A DNA stretch of 64,000 bases. Origin: Fervidicoccaceae archaeon (lineage in GTDB: Archaea > Thermoproteota > Thermoprotei_A > Sulfolobales > Fervidicoccaceae). Position numbers and translations under genes: made by a program. How positions within the stretch are numbered: the first letter of the stretch is position 1; every line of letters begins with the position of its first letter. Shown here piece after piece: positions 52,367 through 60,648 of the stretch. The notes under the pieces were generated by a model. That model ran no database searches and was not told the DNA's origin. It worked only from the letters and a program-made list of their open reading frames with translations. Where the stretch lies: the NCBI GenBank assembly GCA_038878695.1, contig JAVZVD010000001.1, positions 248,001-312,000 of the forward strand, in the 5' to 3' direction.

Positions 52367-53206
52367 TTGGTCTCCAAAGTAAGCGAATATATGAGCTCTC
52401 CGGTGGTGGCCATAGCGCCCGGTGAGAGCCTGGCTCGCGCTAGAAATCTCATGTTGCGTTACAAGATAAATCGCGTCGTAGTAGAGGATCGAGGAAGGCC
52501 TTTAGGCGTCCTGACCTCCACGGACCTCGTCCGCGCTATGCTCAACCCGTCGCTGTCGCGCAAAGCATTCGACGAGATCCCGGCGAAGGCTGTCATGTCA
52601 TCACCAGTTATCACGGTGAGCGAGAAGACGGATGTGAGATATGCGGCTAGGCTCATGTTGAAGAACAACGTAGGGACTCTCCCCGTAGTGGACCAAGAAG
52701 GGAAACTAGTCGGCATATTCACAAGGACCGACGCCGTTAAGGCTTACGCCGACGGCGAGGGCGAGGTGAAACAGGTTATCGAGGTGGCGGACCGCTCCCC
52801 CCCAACGGTCTCACCTTTCCATTCTATTTATAGGGTCCTTGAAGCGATGGAAGAGAAGCCCTACCACAAAGTTGTAGTCATTGAAGGGCGCAAGCCGCTT
52901 GGCGTGATAGCCAAGCGCGACGTCCTCTTTCTAGACCTCCGCTCGTTCACAAGCGGTCCGAGCTACCTCAAGCGCGAAACGCCACTAGAGAAGGGGCGCA
53001 CCGGTGGACTCAGAATTTACCTAATCCCATTAGCGATCGATCTCATGAGCGAGAGCGTGATAACGGCCCTGCTCGACGAGGACACGAGAAATGCTTCTAG
53101 GAGAATGATCGAGAAAGGCGTGGGATGTCTGCCTATCGTTAAGGGAGAAGAACTAGTTGGACTATTTACGAAGCACGACGTGCTTAGACTCCTAGTCGCG
53201 AGTTAA
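52367..53206 (+). CDS. CBS protein D: four-CBS protein
   Basis: 279 residues from a TTG, 10 nt after protein C. Repeats: about 5-58 (YMSSPVVAIAPGESL, PLGVLTSTDLV), 75-125 (VMSSPVITVSEKTDV, LVGIFTRTDAV), 135-190 (VADRSPPTVSPFHSI, PLGVIAKRDVL) and 222-275 (LMSESVITALLDEDT, LVGLFTKHDVL). The first and second repeats are close to consensus, so a nucleotide site is likely there. Confidence 0.88.
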   Translation: MVSKVSEYMSSPVVAIAPGESLARARNLMLRYKINRVVVEDRGRPLGVLTSTDLVRAMLNPSLSRKAFDEIPAKAVMSSPVITVSEKTDVRYAARLMLKNNVGTLPVVDQEGKLVGIFTRTDAVKAYADGEGEVKQVIEVADRSPPTVSPFHSIYRVLEAMEEKPYHKVVVIEGRKPLGVIAKRDVLFLDLRSFTSGPSYLKRETPLEKGRTGGLRIYLIPLAIDLMSESVITALLDEDTRNASRRMIEKGVGCLPIVKGEELVGLFTKHDVLRLLVAS

Positions 53207-53230
53207 CTACGAGAAGCCGGGGCTCCTAAG

Positions 53231-54052
53231 ATGCTGAGCCAACAACTGGCCAATAAAGCCTCCGTGAGGGTAGGAGAATTGGCTCGACATAGATTCCCCG
53301 TAGTAGATAAGGATCACAGCGTGAGCGAGGCTCTTCGGGCTATGCGGAGAAATCAGTCCGATGTGGTCCTCGTGGTTGAAGAGGGCAAACCCCTCGGCAT
53401 CTTCGCAAGCGAGGTCCTGCTCGAGAAGCTCCTAACCGAAAGGACTAGGTTAGCGACAGTCTCAGGTCTACACGTGTCGAGTTTCGTAAGTAGCAACATC
53501 CACACTATAAGCGAGAGCGAAACCGTCACGATTGCGGCTAAAATTATGTTAGAGAAGAAGGCGATCTCGCTCTTAGTGAGCGGCGATCCTCTCAGACTCC
53601 TCAGCAGGAGGGATCTGGCTCGACTCTTCGTAGGAGTCACGGATATAACCGTTCGAGATCTTATGTCGCCGGCGATCTACATCGCGAGGTACGGCGAGAG
53701 GCTTGTGCACCTCAGACGGATCATGATAGAGAAGAGACTCGATACAGTCCCCGTCTATGGTCCAAGAGGGGAGCTAGTCGGCTTGATCAGCGTAGACGAC
53801 ATAGCTTGGGCTTTCGTGTTTTATCATGAGGAATTGCCCGAGAGGAGCAGGAAGAGGGCCAGGCGAGAGCTGCGAGTGGAAGATTGCCCGCTCGAGGGGC
53901 CCTTAACGGTCTCCCCGGAAGACCCTGCGAGCGAAGCCGCTAAGCTCTTAGTAGAACGCGGAGCACGAGGAGTGCTCGTAGTCGAGAGCTCGAAGCCCGT
54001 TGGGATCCTCGGTGTCGATGAGTTCGTCAAAGCGTTAGCTCTCTATGCGTGA
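53231..54052 (+). CDS. CBS protein E: four-CBS protein
   Basis: 273 residues. Repeats: about 12-65 (HRFPVVDKDHSVSE, PLGIFASEVLL), 80-133 (SSNIHTISESETVT, LRLLSRRDLA), 138-190 (DLMSPAIYIARYGER, LVGLISVDDIA) and 215-270 (CPLEGPLTVSPEDPA, PVGILGVDEFV). Together with the other four genes this makes about 18 CBS domains in 3.9 kb. Its end overlaps the Mut7-C gene by 8 nt. Confidence 0.86.
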   Translation: MLSQQLANKASVRVGELARHRFPVVDKDHSVSEALRAMRRNQSDVVLVVEEGKPLGIFASEVLLEKLLTERTRLATVSGLHVSSFVSSNIHTISESETVTIAAKIMLEKKAISLLVSGDPLRLLSRRDLARLFVGVTDITVRDLMSPAIYIARYGERLVHLRRIMIEKRLDTVPVYGPRGELVGLISVDDIAWAFVFYHEELPERSRKRARRELRVEDCPLEGPLTVSPEDPASEAAKLLVERGARGVLVVESSKPVGILGVDEFVKALALYA

Positions 54053-54587
54053 TGCTCCCCGAGATGTCGATATGTCAGCGGATCCCAAGAAGAGCTACCA
54101 TCTCAAATTCGCGGTTGATGCTATGTTGGGTAATCTGGCAAGGTACTTGAGGATGCTAGGCTACGACACCGTCTACTCAACGAATTTAGAGGACGCCCAA
54201 CTCTTGGAGCTCTGCCAAGCCGAGGGCAGAATACTAGTGACCGGCGACAGAGTCCTGGCGGCTACGGCTCGACGCATGGACTGCAAGGTCCTCCTTTTAG
54301 AGCCCGAGGACTCCGCGCGCCTCCCGAGAGCTTTGGGCAAAGTGGCTGAGGCTTTCTCGCTCAGGTTGAAGATTGACCCGGAGCACAGTAGATGCCCTCT
54401 TTGCAATTCTGTTCTTAGAAGAGCCGATATCGATGAAGTGAAAGCGGCCGGCTTGACTCCTGGGAAAGGAGCGTTGAAGTGCGATAATTGCGGCAATATC
54501 TATTGGGCCGGGGGACACTGGAGGACCATAAAAGCCGTGTTAGAAGAAGCCGAGAGACTTCAGAGAACGCCTGAGAGGGATCACTGA
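54045..54587 (+). CDS. Mut7-C RNase-like (DUF82) PIN-fold protein with zinc ribbon
   Basis: 180 residues; an in-frame ATG at 54072 is an alternative start. FAVDAMLGNLARYLRMLGYDT near the N-terminus is the Mut7-C signature, with the PIN-like acidic Asp and ILVTGDRVLA. The C-terminal zinc ribbon has CPLC and CDNC pairs. Mut7-C proteins are predicted RNases. It is translationally linked to the last CBS gene, which may mean that the CBS proteins control RNA decay, but this pairing could also be accidental. Confidence 0.85.
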   Translation: MRDAPRDVDMSADPKKSYHLKFAVDAMLGNLARYLRMLGYDTVYSTNLEDAQLLELCQAEGRILVTGDRVLAATARRMDCKVLLLEPEDSARLPRALGKVAEAFSLRLKIDPEHSRCPLCNSVLRRADIDEVKAAGLTPGKGALKCDNCGNIYWAGGHWRTIKAVLEEAERLQRTPERDH

Positions 54588-56119
54588 GCTTCTATCGTCG
54601 AGGGGGGTTTAGATGTCACAGCATATGCTACCATGGTTATCTCCGGTATCTCGCTTGTGAGCCTCACCGAGATCTTCTCTAAGACCTCATAGGGTAGTCT
54701 CGCCCAATCGGCCGTCATGCCGTCTTCGCTCTCGACAGCCCTTACGATGAGCACATAACCCTCTCTCCTGGAATCACCGGTTACGCCGACCCACCTGCTC
54801 TCCGTTAAAACGGGGAAAGCTTGCCACAGCTTATCGTAAAGGCCAGCTTTTTTGATTTCCTCATCTATTATCAACGACGCCTTCCTGACTATGCTTAGCT
54901 TCTCTCTAGTGACTTCGCCAATTATCCTGACCGCGAGGCCGGGCCCTGGGAAGGGATGTCTCCTCAAAATTTCCTCTGGAATGCCGATAGATCTGCCGAT
55001 CTCCCTTACCTCGTCTTTGTAAAATTCTCTTAAGGGCTCGATCAGCTTCAAGCCTAGATCGCTAGGCAGACCCCCCACGTTGTGGTGCGTCTTTATCTTA
55101 GCCGAGTGAGGCCTTGAACCGCTCTCTACAATATCGGGGTAAGTCGTACCTTGAGCTAACCACTTTATGCTGGGGTCTCTCTCTATGATCTTCCTGAATA
55201 CGTCAGCGAATAGCTTTCCGATGATTTTCCTCTTCTCCTCCGCGTCCGATACTCCCTCTAGAGACCTCACAAAGAGCTCGGACGCGTCGACGTAGAGGGG
55301 CTCTATCCCGACGCTTTTGAGGTTGTTAATGACCTCCTCGACTTCGCCCTCTCTCATCAGGCCGTGATTTACGAAGACAGCGACGAGCCTATCTCCCAAG
55401 GCTCTCTTGATGAGTACGGCCGTAACTGTCGAGTCCACGCCACCGCTCACGGCGCACAAGACTTTCCCATCGTCGCCTACGGTCTCGCGTATCTCTCTAA
55501 TTATCCTCTCCACCATGTCGCCGGCTCTCCAGCTCCTCTCCGCGCCCGTGATCTGAAGGAAGTTGTCCAATATGGTCTTGCCTCTTCTGGTATGGGAAAC
55601 CTCGGGGTGAAACTGGAGACCGTATACAGGCCTATCTTTTAACCTGAACGCTGCCACGTATCCCGTATCCACGGATACGGCCAGGATCCCCGCATTGGTG
55701 GGAACCTTCTCGACGTAATCGCGGTGACTCATCCAGACCTCTTCCACCTCCTCGAGACCTTTCAGCAGAGGATCCATCGCGACTAACCTCACTCTGGTTC
55801 TTCCGTACTCACCTCTACCTCTAGCCACCGAGCCTCCAAGCATCTGTGCCAGGAGCTGGTGCCCGTAGCATATGCCGAGAATTGGGACTCCTAGTTCCAG
55901 GATCCACCCAGGAGCCTTTGGAGAGTCTTCCTCGAGAACGCTCGAGGGCCCACCAGAGAGAATGATACCTTTGGGCTTCAATTCCTCAACGAGCTCTCTC
56001 GATAGGTCCCTCAGAGGCACTATTTCGCTGTAAACTCCGAGCTCTCTGATCCTCCTGGCTATGAGGTGAGAGTATTGTCCTCCGAAATCTACGACGAGAA
56101 CCTTATCTCGTCGATCCAT
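54581..56119 (-). CDS. guaA: GMP synthase (glutamine-hydrolysing), fused
   Basis: 512 residues from the ATG at 56119, which fits the family start (VLVVDFGGQYSHLIARR); the frame is open to 56182. The glutaminase domain has GICYGHQ (Cys) and HPEV. The ATP pyrophosphatase has SGGVDST and the dimerisation domain has HHNVGG. It makes GMP from XMP. Many archaea have two separate subunits; here they are fused. It is convergent with the Mut7-C gene, overlapping by 7 nt. Confidence 0.95.
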   Translation of the reverse strand: MDRRDKVLVVDFGGQYSHLIARRIRELGVYSEIVPLRDLSRELVEELKPKGIILSGGPSSVLEEDSPKAPGWILELGVPILGICYGHQLLAQMLGGSVARGRGEYGRTRVRLVAMDPLLKGLEEVEEVWMSHRDYVEKVPTNAGILAVSVDTGYVAAFRLKDRPVYGLQFHPEVSHTRRGKTILDNFLQITGAERSWRAGDMVERIIREIRETVGDDGKVLCAVSGGVDSTVTAVLIKRALGDRLVAVFVNHGLMREGEVEEVINNLKSVGIEPLYVDASELFVRSLEGVSDAEEKRKIIGKLFADVFRKIIERDPSIKWLAQGTTYPDIVESGSRPHSAKIKTHHNVGGLPSDLGLKLIEPLREFYKDEVREIGRSIGIPEEILRRHPFPGPGLAVRIIGEVTREKLSIVRKASLIIDEEIKKAGLYDKLWQAFPVLTESRWVGVTGDSRREGYVLIVRAVESEDGMTADWARLPYEVLEKISVRLTSEIPEITMVAYAVTSKPPSTIEAQ

Positions 56120-56266
56120 TGGAGACCCCCCTTCTACGCGCGCTTCCGATGTGCACGGAATAAAATCTTCGTATCGAGCCACCCCTCTAGGCGCTCATTT
56201 CATCTGAGACGCGAGAGGAGGCGATACGAGGCTCCCCGGGTCGATCTAAGAATTTAATGCCGAAAG
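56120..56266. promoter_or_regulatory. Divergent promoter region guaA / AMMECR1
   Basis: On the minus strand GATTTTATTCC (56167-56157) forms a TATA-like element about 40 nt upstream of the guaA ATG, with a purine stretch GGGGGG (56131-56126 region) as possible Shine-Dalgarno. On the plus strand AAGAATTTAATGCC (56250-56262) may be the TATA region of the AMMECR1 gene. Confidence 0.4.
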
Positions 56267-56935
56267 GTGGGGAAGAGTGAGAGAGAAGCCGAATTGGTCG
56301 AGAGACCTCTCGACCCAGAGGAACTCACACTCGAGGAGGGCGCGTACCTCGTTAAAGTAGCTAGACAGGTCGTGGAGCGATTTTTCCTAGGGGAGAGGCC
56401 TAAACTCGAGCGCGGGCCAGAGAAATTGCGAAGGCCCGGGGCGGCTTTCGTCACCATAGAGAAGTTGAGTAAGCGGGGGAAAGAGTTGAGGGGCTGCGTG
56501 GGGTTTGTGGAGCCCGCGAGGCCTCTCGAAGATGCGGTAACAGAGGCGGCCCTTGCCGCGGCCTTCGAGGATCCTAGGTTCCCTCCTCTCAAGTTCAGCG
56601 AGCTGCCTCTCTCGGTGTTCGAGGTGACAGTTTTATCTAGACTCTCCATTCTGCCCGGTGAGCCGGAAGAGAGACCCAAAAAAGTTGAGGTCGGTCGAAT
56701 GGGGCTAGTCGTGAAGCACGGAATATTTTCGGGCCTTCTCTTGCCCCAGGTCCCAGTAGAGCACGGCTGGGATGCCGAGACATTCCTCTCGTATACGTGC
56801 CTTAAGGCCGGTATGAGAGCAGATTGTTGGAAGAGACGCGAGGTCGAGGTGTACTACTTCACTGGTCGCATCTTCGCGGAAAAAGAGCCCGGAGGCGACG
56901 TGGAGGAGAGGATCTTGCGAACAACTTCAGAATAA
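56267..56935 (+). CDS. AMMECR1 domain protein
   Basis: 222 residues from a GTG. The invariant LRGCVG motif is near 83-88, followed by DPRFPPL and, later, GLLLPQVPVEHGWDAETFLSYTCLKAG split over two conserved segments. The AMMECR1 family is conserved from archaea to humans; a role in redox or radical chemistry next to MEMO-like proteins is suspected but unproven. Confidence 0.9.
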   Translation: MGKSEREAELVERPLDPEELTLEEGAYLVKVARQVVERFFLGERPKLERGPEKLRRPGAAFVTIEKLSKRGKELRGCVGFVEPARPLEDAVTEAALAAAFEDPRFPPLKFSELPLSVFEVTVLSRLSILPGEPEERPKKVEVGRMGLVVKHGIFSGLLLPQVPVEHGWDAETFLSYTCLKAGMRADCWKRREVEVYYFTGRIFAEKEPGGDVEERILRTTSE

Positions 56936-57140
56936 CTCTGATCATTCATCCGCATCAGCGTCATCCTTGCCGGCTCTCATCACGAGCCTCTGCGGCCCTC
57001 TATTCGCCCTCGCGGTCTCAATCGCGCTATCAGCAGTAGACTGTCTCGTAGAGGGCAATAATATAAACCATTCACCACAGGCCATCGTGACTTCGTGGTG
57101 CTGTCAGAGCGACACGTCGCGTCGAAGACGGACACGTCTC

Positions 57141-57170
57141 AGCTCTACGGCCAAAGGGGGAGCTTTTTTT
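57141..57170 (+). terminator. Terminator-like hairpin with T-run upstream of ligase
   Basis: AGCTC (57141-57145) can pair with GAGCT (57160-57164) around a 14-nt loop, and seven T follow (57164-57170). It lies in the 230-nt spacer after the AMMECR1 gene. The spacer otherwise shows a TATA-like AATATAAACC near 57060 and no clear gene. Archaeal termination mostly uses T-runs with FttA, so the T-run may count more than the stem. Confidence 0.35.
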
Positions 57171-57207
57171 GATTCTACCTCCACCATATAGTTGCTCTGG
57201 TGGGACA

Positions 57208-59043
57208 TTGGACTTCAAGCTCATAGCAGAGACCCTCGATATGTTAGAGAAGACCTCGTCGAGGATAGCCTCTACAAACATCCTCGTCGAGCTCTTCAGG
57301 AAAACGCCCGCTCCTCTCATCGATAAAGTCGTGTACTTCCTACAAGGTAAGCTGTGGCCCGAGTGGAGAGGGCTCCCGGAGCTCGGCCTCGGCGAGAAGC
57401 TTATAATTAAGGCGATATCGCTCGCGCTGAACATCAAGGAGCAACAGGTTGTGGAGTTCTATAAGCGAGAGGGCGATCTCGGTAAAGTGACGGAGCAGCT
57501 CATGCGAATGAAGCCCTCGACCACGGCTAGGGGCTTAGCGGCATTTATCGAGTCGGCGGCTAGAGCGAAGCTCGACGTCGCCAGGGTCTACGATATTCTG
57601 GCGAGGATCGCCCTAGCTCAGGGGGAGGGAAGCAGGGATCTTAAGCTGAGGTTGTTAGCTGGGCTCCTAAAGGATTCGGAACCCATCGAGGCTAGATTCA
57701 TCGTTAGATTCGTTGAAGGGCGACATAGGGTGGGAGTTGGCGATATGACGATAATCGACGCTCTGGCTCTCGCTTACGCCGGGGGCTCTGATCCGGCGAT
57801 CATTGAGAGAGCTTATAATCTGAGGGCCGACTTGGGGGCCGTGGCCAAGTTGCTTGTAGAGCGGGGGATCGAGGCTCTACTAGCTGTAACGCCACAGGTG
57901 GGCGTGCCTGTAAAGCCGATGCTCGCCGAGAGGCACAAAGATCCTAAAGAAATGTTGAGTAAGGTAGGCGGTAGAGCCTTCGTCGAGCTCAAATACGATG
58001 GCGAGAGAGCGCAGATACACAAAAGCAGCGACGGGTCTGTAATCTTATTCTCGCGAAGGATGGAGAACATAACGGGCATGTTCCCCGATGTAGTAGAGGC
58101 AGTACGTGAGGCCTTAGTGTGTAAAGAAGCCATAGTGGAGGGGGAAATAGTAGCCGTGGACCCCGAGACCGGTGACATGAGGCCCTTCCAACAGCTCATG
58201 ACGAGGAAGAGAAAACACGATGTTCAGAGAGCAATGAAGGAGGTCCCCGTGAAACTGTTCCTATTCGACGCGATATACTGCGATGGCCAGGACCTCACGA
58301 CGAGGCCTCTCCCAGAGCGCAGGGAGATCTTGGAGAGCATAGTGCGCGAGAGCGAGAGCGTCAAGCTCTCGGAGTACATCGTTGTGGAGAACGCAGAAGA
58401 GCTCGAGAGATTCTTCATGAAAGCAGTAGAAAGCGGCGCTGAGGGTGTGATGGTGAAGGCCGTTCATGCGAAAAGCGTCTACCAGGCGGGGAGCAGAGGC
58501 TGGCTCTGGATTAAATACAAGAGAGATTATAGGAGCGAGATGATAGACACAGTCGATCTCGTAGTCGTCGGGGCGTTCTACGGGCGTGGCAAGAGGGCGG
58601 GTAAGCTTAGCACGCTCCTAATGGCCGCTTACGATGCCGAGGAAGACGTTTATAAGACCGTCTGCAAGGTCGGTACAGGCTTCACCGATGAAGACTTAGC
58701 TAGGATGGAGAGCGTGCTAGGCCCCTATATAGTCCGCGAGAAGCCTCCACGCGTCGTAAGCGACTTGGTCCCCGACGTTTGGGTCGAGCCTGTCCTCGTG
58801 GCCGAGATAATCGGGGCTGAGCTCACGCTAAGCCCTACGCACACTTGCGGGCGGGACCGCGTGGGAGAGGGAACTGGTATAAGCATCAGGTTTCCGAGAT
58901 TTCTACGTTGGCGCGATGATAAAAGGGCCGAGGACGCTACCACGTGTAGGGAACTCGTTGAGATGTATAGGTCTCAGTTGAGAAAGGTCGAGGAGGAGCC
59001 TATAACGGCGGCAGAGGCCTCGACGCTCGAGAGACCCGAATAA
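57208..59043 (+). CDS. lig: ATP-dependent DNA ligase
   Basis: 611 residues from the TTG at 57208, which matches the family start (DFKLIAETLDMLEKTSSR); the frame is open to a TTG at 57169, inside the T-run, which I consider less likely. The N-terminal DNA-binding domain is complete, the adenylated lysine is in KYDGERAQIH (about residue 262), and the later motifs ENITGMFPD, EGEIVAVD, EGVMVKA and WIKYKRDY follow. Motif CxxC-free C-terminal OB domain present. It seals Okazaki fragments, working with PCNA. Confidence 0.95.
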   Translation: MDFKLIAETLDMLEKTSSRIASTNILVELFRKTPAPLIDKVVYFLQGKLWPEWRGLPELGLGEKLIIKAISLALNIKEQQVVEFYKREGDLGKVTEQLMRMKPSTTARGLAAFIESAARAKLDVARVYDILARIALAQGEGSRDLKLRLLAGLLKDSEPIEARFIVRFVEGRHRVGVGDMTIIDALALAYAGGSDPAIIERAYNLRADLGAVAKLLVERGIEALLAVTPQVGVPVKPMLAERHKDPKEMLSKVGGRAFVELKYDGERAQIHKSSDGSVILFSRRMENITGMFPDVVEAVREALVCKEAIVEGEIVAVDPETGDMRPFQQLMTRKRKHDVQRAMKEVPVKLFLFDAIYCDGQDLTTRPLPERREILESIVRESESVKLSEYIVVENAEELERFFMKAVESGAEGVMVKAVHAKSVYQAGSRGWLWIKYKRDYRSEMIDTVDLVVVGAFYGRGKRAGKLSTLLMAAYDAEEDVYKTVCKVGTGFTDEDLARMESVLGPYIVREKPPRVVSDLVPDVWVEPVLVAEIIGAELTLSPTHTCGRDRVGEGTGISIRFPRFLRWRDDKRAEDATTCRELVEMYRSQLRKVEEEPITAAEASTLERPE

Positions 59044-59151
59044 AATTTTGCGCTCACGCGCTTCGACGAGGAGATCCCAAACAAGGTGTTCGATAACACG
59101 TGTAAAAGCAAGCAATAAAGAACGCCCGGGCCTTTTAAGGGGTGAAGGATC

Positions 59152-59877
59152 GTGAGCGCACCTTTGAGTAGGGAGCACGCGATGATCGGGAAAGTGAGGG
59201 TGGCTATCAAGATAAGCGGTAGATATGTGCAGCCCGATCAGCCAGGCAGCGTGGCCAAATATGCGGAGACGCTTAGGAGGCTCTGGGACGAAGGGTATAG
59301 ACCTATTGTCGTTGTGGGCGGAGGCAAGATAGCCAGGACGTACATAGAGGCTGGGAGAGCCTTAGGGCTGAGCGAGGCAGCACTCGATGTGCTCGGTATA
59401 GAGGTCACGCGCCTAAACGCCAGACTCCTAGCATCGACCATAGGGAGGGTAGCTCTACAGAGACCCCCAAGCTCGATCGAGCAATTGATAGAACAGCTTG
59501 AGGACCCGCTCGAGAGGATAATAGTTATGGGAGGCCTCCAACCAGGTCAGTCGACCGGCGCGGTTGCTGCGATAGCCGCCGAGACGGCTGGAGCTAAAGT
59601 CTTGGTAAACGCGAGTAGAGCAGGCGGCGTCTACGATAAGGACCCCGAAAAGCACCGAGACGCGAGGCTCCTGAGAACGATTAAAGCGTCCGAGTTGAGC
59701 AGGTTACTCAATGATAGAAGGACGCTCGCCGGGACCTACGAGCTCATAGACGCCTTGGCTCTCGACATATTGCGGAGAGCGCGTATAACGATGTACGTGG
59801 TCGATGGGAGCGACCCAGAGAACATCGCCAAAGTGCTCCGAGGAGAAGTCACCGGTAGCGTCGTGCTCCCAGAGTGA
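59152..59877 (+). CDS. pyrH: UMP kinase (archaeal type)
   Basis: 241 residues from a GTG; an ATG at 59182 may be the true start since it precedes the first conserved strand (VAIKISG). Amino-acid-kinase fold: VVVGGGKIARTYIEAGR, GLQPGQSTGAVAAI and GVYDKDPEKHRDA. It phosphorylates UMP in pyrimidine nucleotide synthesis. Confidence 0.92.
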   Translation: MSAPLSREHAMIGKVRVAIKISGRYVQPDQPGSVAKYAETLRRLWDEGYRPIVVVGGGKIARTYIEAGRALGLSEAALDVLGIEVTRLNARLLASTIGRVALQRPPSSIEQLIEQLEDPLERIIVMGGLQPGQSTGAVAAIAAETAGAKVLVNASRAGGVYDKDPEKHRDARLLRTIKASELSRLLNDRRTLAGTYELIDALALDILRRARITMYVVDGSDPENIAKVLRGEVTGSVVLPE

Positions 59878-59908
59878 TGAAGAAGAAGGCTCGGGCAAGC
59901 TCTCGTGT

Positions 59909-59982
59909 GCCCCGCCGCCCACACTCCTTCTCACGGTCCCGCTTCTATCGGGTCTCAAAGAAGCTCTCTCTGGCGGCGGGGC
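59909..59982. repeat. GC-rich inverted repeat between pyrH and ubiX
   Basis: GCCCCGCCGCC (59909-59919) is perfectly complementary to GGCGGCGGGGC (59972-59982), an 11-bp stem around a 52-nt loop that itself can form CCCG/CGGG pairs. It lies in the 123-nt spacer between the convergent genes pyrH and ubiX. It could be a bidirectional terminator structure or part of a small RNA. Confidence 0.55.
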
Positions 59983-60000
59983 GTGTAGCGTCTCGCTCTC

Positions 60001-60630
60001 TCAAGGCATAAAGTTTGAGCTCGAGCTCTCGCGTGAACGAGAAGCCCATTTGGGGTATAGGTCGTGCTCCAGGCCGAGGACGTCTAACACCTTGCCCACA
60101 ACGAAGTAGACGATGTCGTCAATAGACTTGGGCCCATAATAGAAGGCGGGAGAGGCCGGCAACACCACAGCTCCCATGAGCGATACTCTCAACATATTCT
60201 CTATGTCCGCGGCGGTTAGTGGAGTCTCTCGTACCACCAGCACTAGAGGCCTCCTGAGCCTGATGGCGGAATGCGCAGCTCTAACTATTACGTTCCTCGG
60301 CGAGCCGCGGGCAATGTCGGAGAGAGTCCTGAGACTACAAGGAGCTACTACAACGGCCTCCGGGACGGTGCTACTGCTCGCCAAAGGACTCAACCAGTCG
60401 TTCTCATCGTAGATCGCGACTCTATCTTCACGCCCCTTGACGAGCTCTCTGAGCAGAATTGCTAGGTCCTTTCCGAGCTCGAGCTCGGCCACGCGCCTTG
60501 CCCCACGGCTATAGACCACGGCCAGTTCGCGGTCGGTCCTAGCCAAAAGTTGATCAACGAGCCTGATACCGTATATCAGACCGCTGGCCCCGGTCATACA
60601 GACTGCTATATATCTCCTCAAAGAGGGCAT
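60001..60630 (-). CDS. ubiX: Flavin prenyltransferase UbiX
   Basis: 209 residues. The FMN-binding N-terminus has MTGASGLIYGIRL, the middle has APCSLRTLSDIARG and the C-terminal part has RETPLTAADIENMLR and MPASPAFY-like LPASPAFYYGP, all typical. UbiX makes prenylated FMN for UbiD decarboxylases. No ubiD gene is next to it. Confidence 0.93.
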   Translation of the reverse strand: MPSLRRYIAVCMTGASGLIYGIRLVDQLLARTDRELAVVYSRGARRVAELELGKDLAILLRELVKGREDRVAIYDENDWLSPLASSSTVPEAVVVAPCSLRTLSDIARGSPRNVIVRAAHSAIRLRRPLVLVVRETPLTAADIENMLRVSLMGAVVLPASPAFYYGPKSIDDIVYFVVGKVLDVLGLEHDLYPKWASRSRESSSSNFMP

Positions 60631-60648
60631 CCTCGAGAAGAGACGAAA

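Noticed and set aside
56945-57085. Possible C/D box sRNA (GTGATGA and CTGA) or 47-residue acidic peptide on the minus strand
   Set aside because: The second C'/D box pair is missing and the guide spacing is too long for an archaeal C/D RNA; the peptide has no start context or homologue that I recognise.
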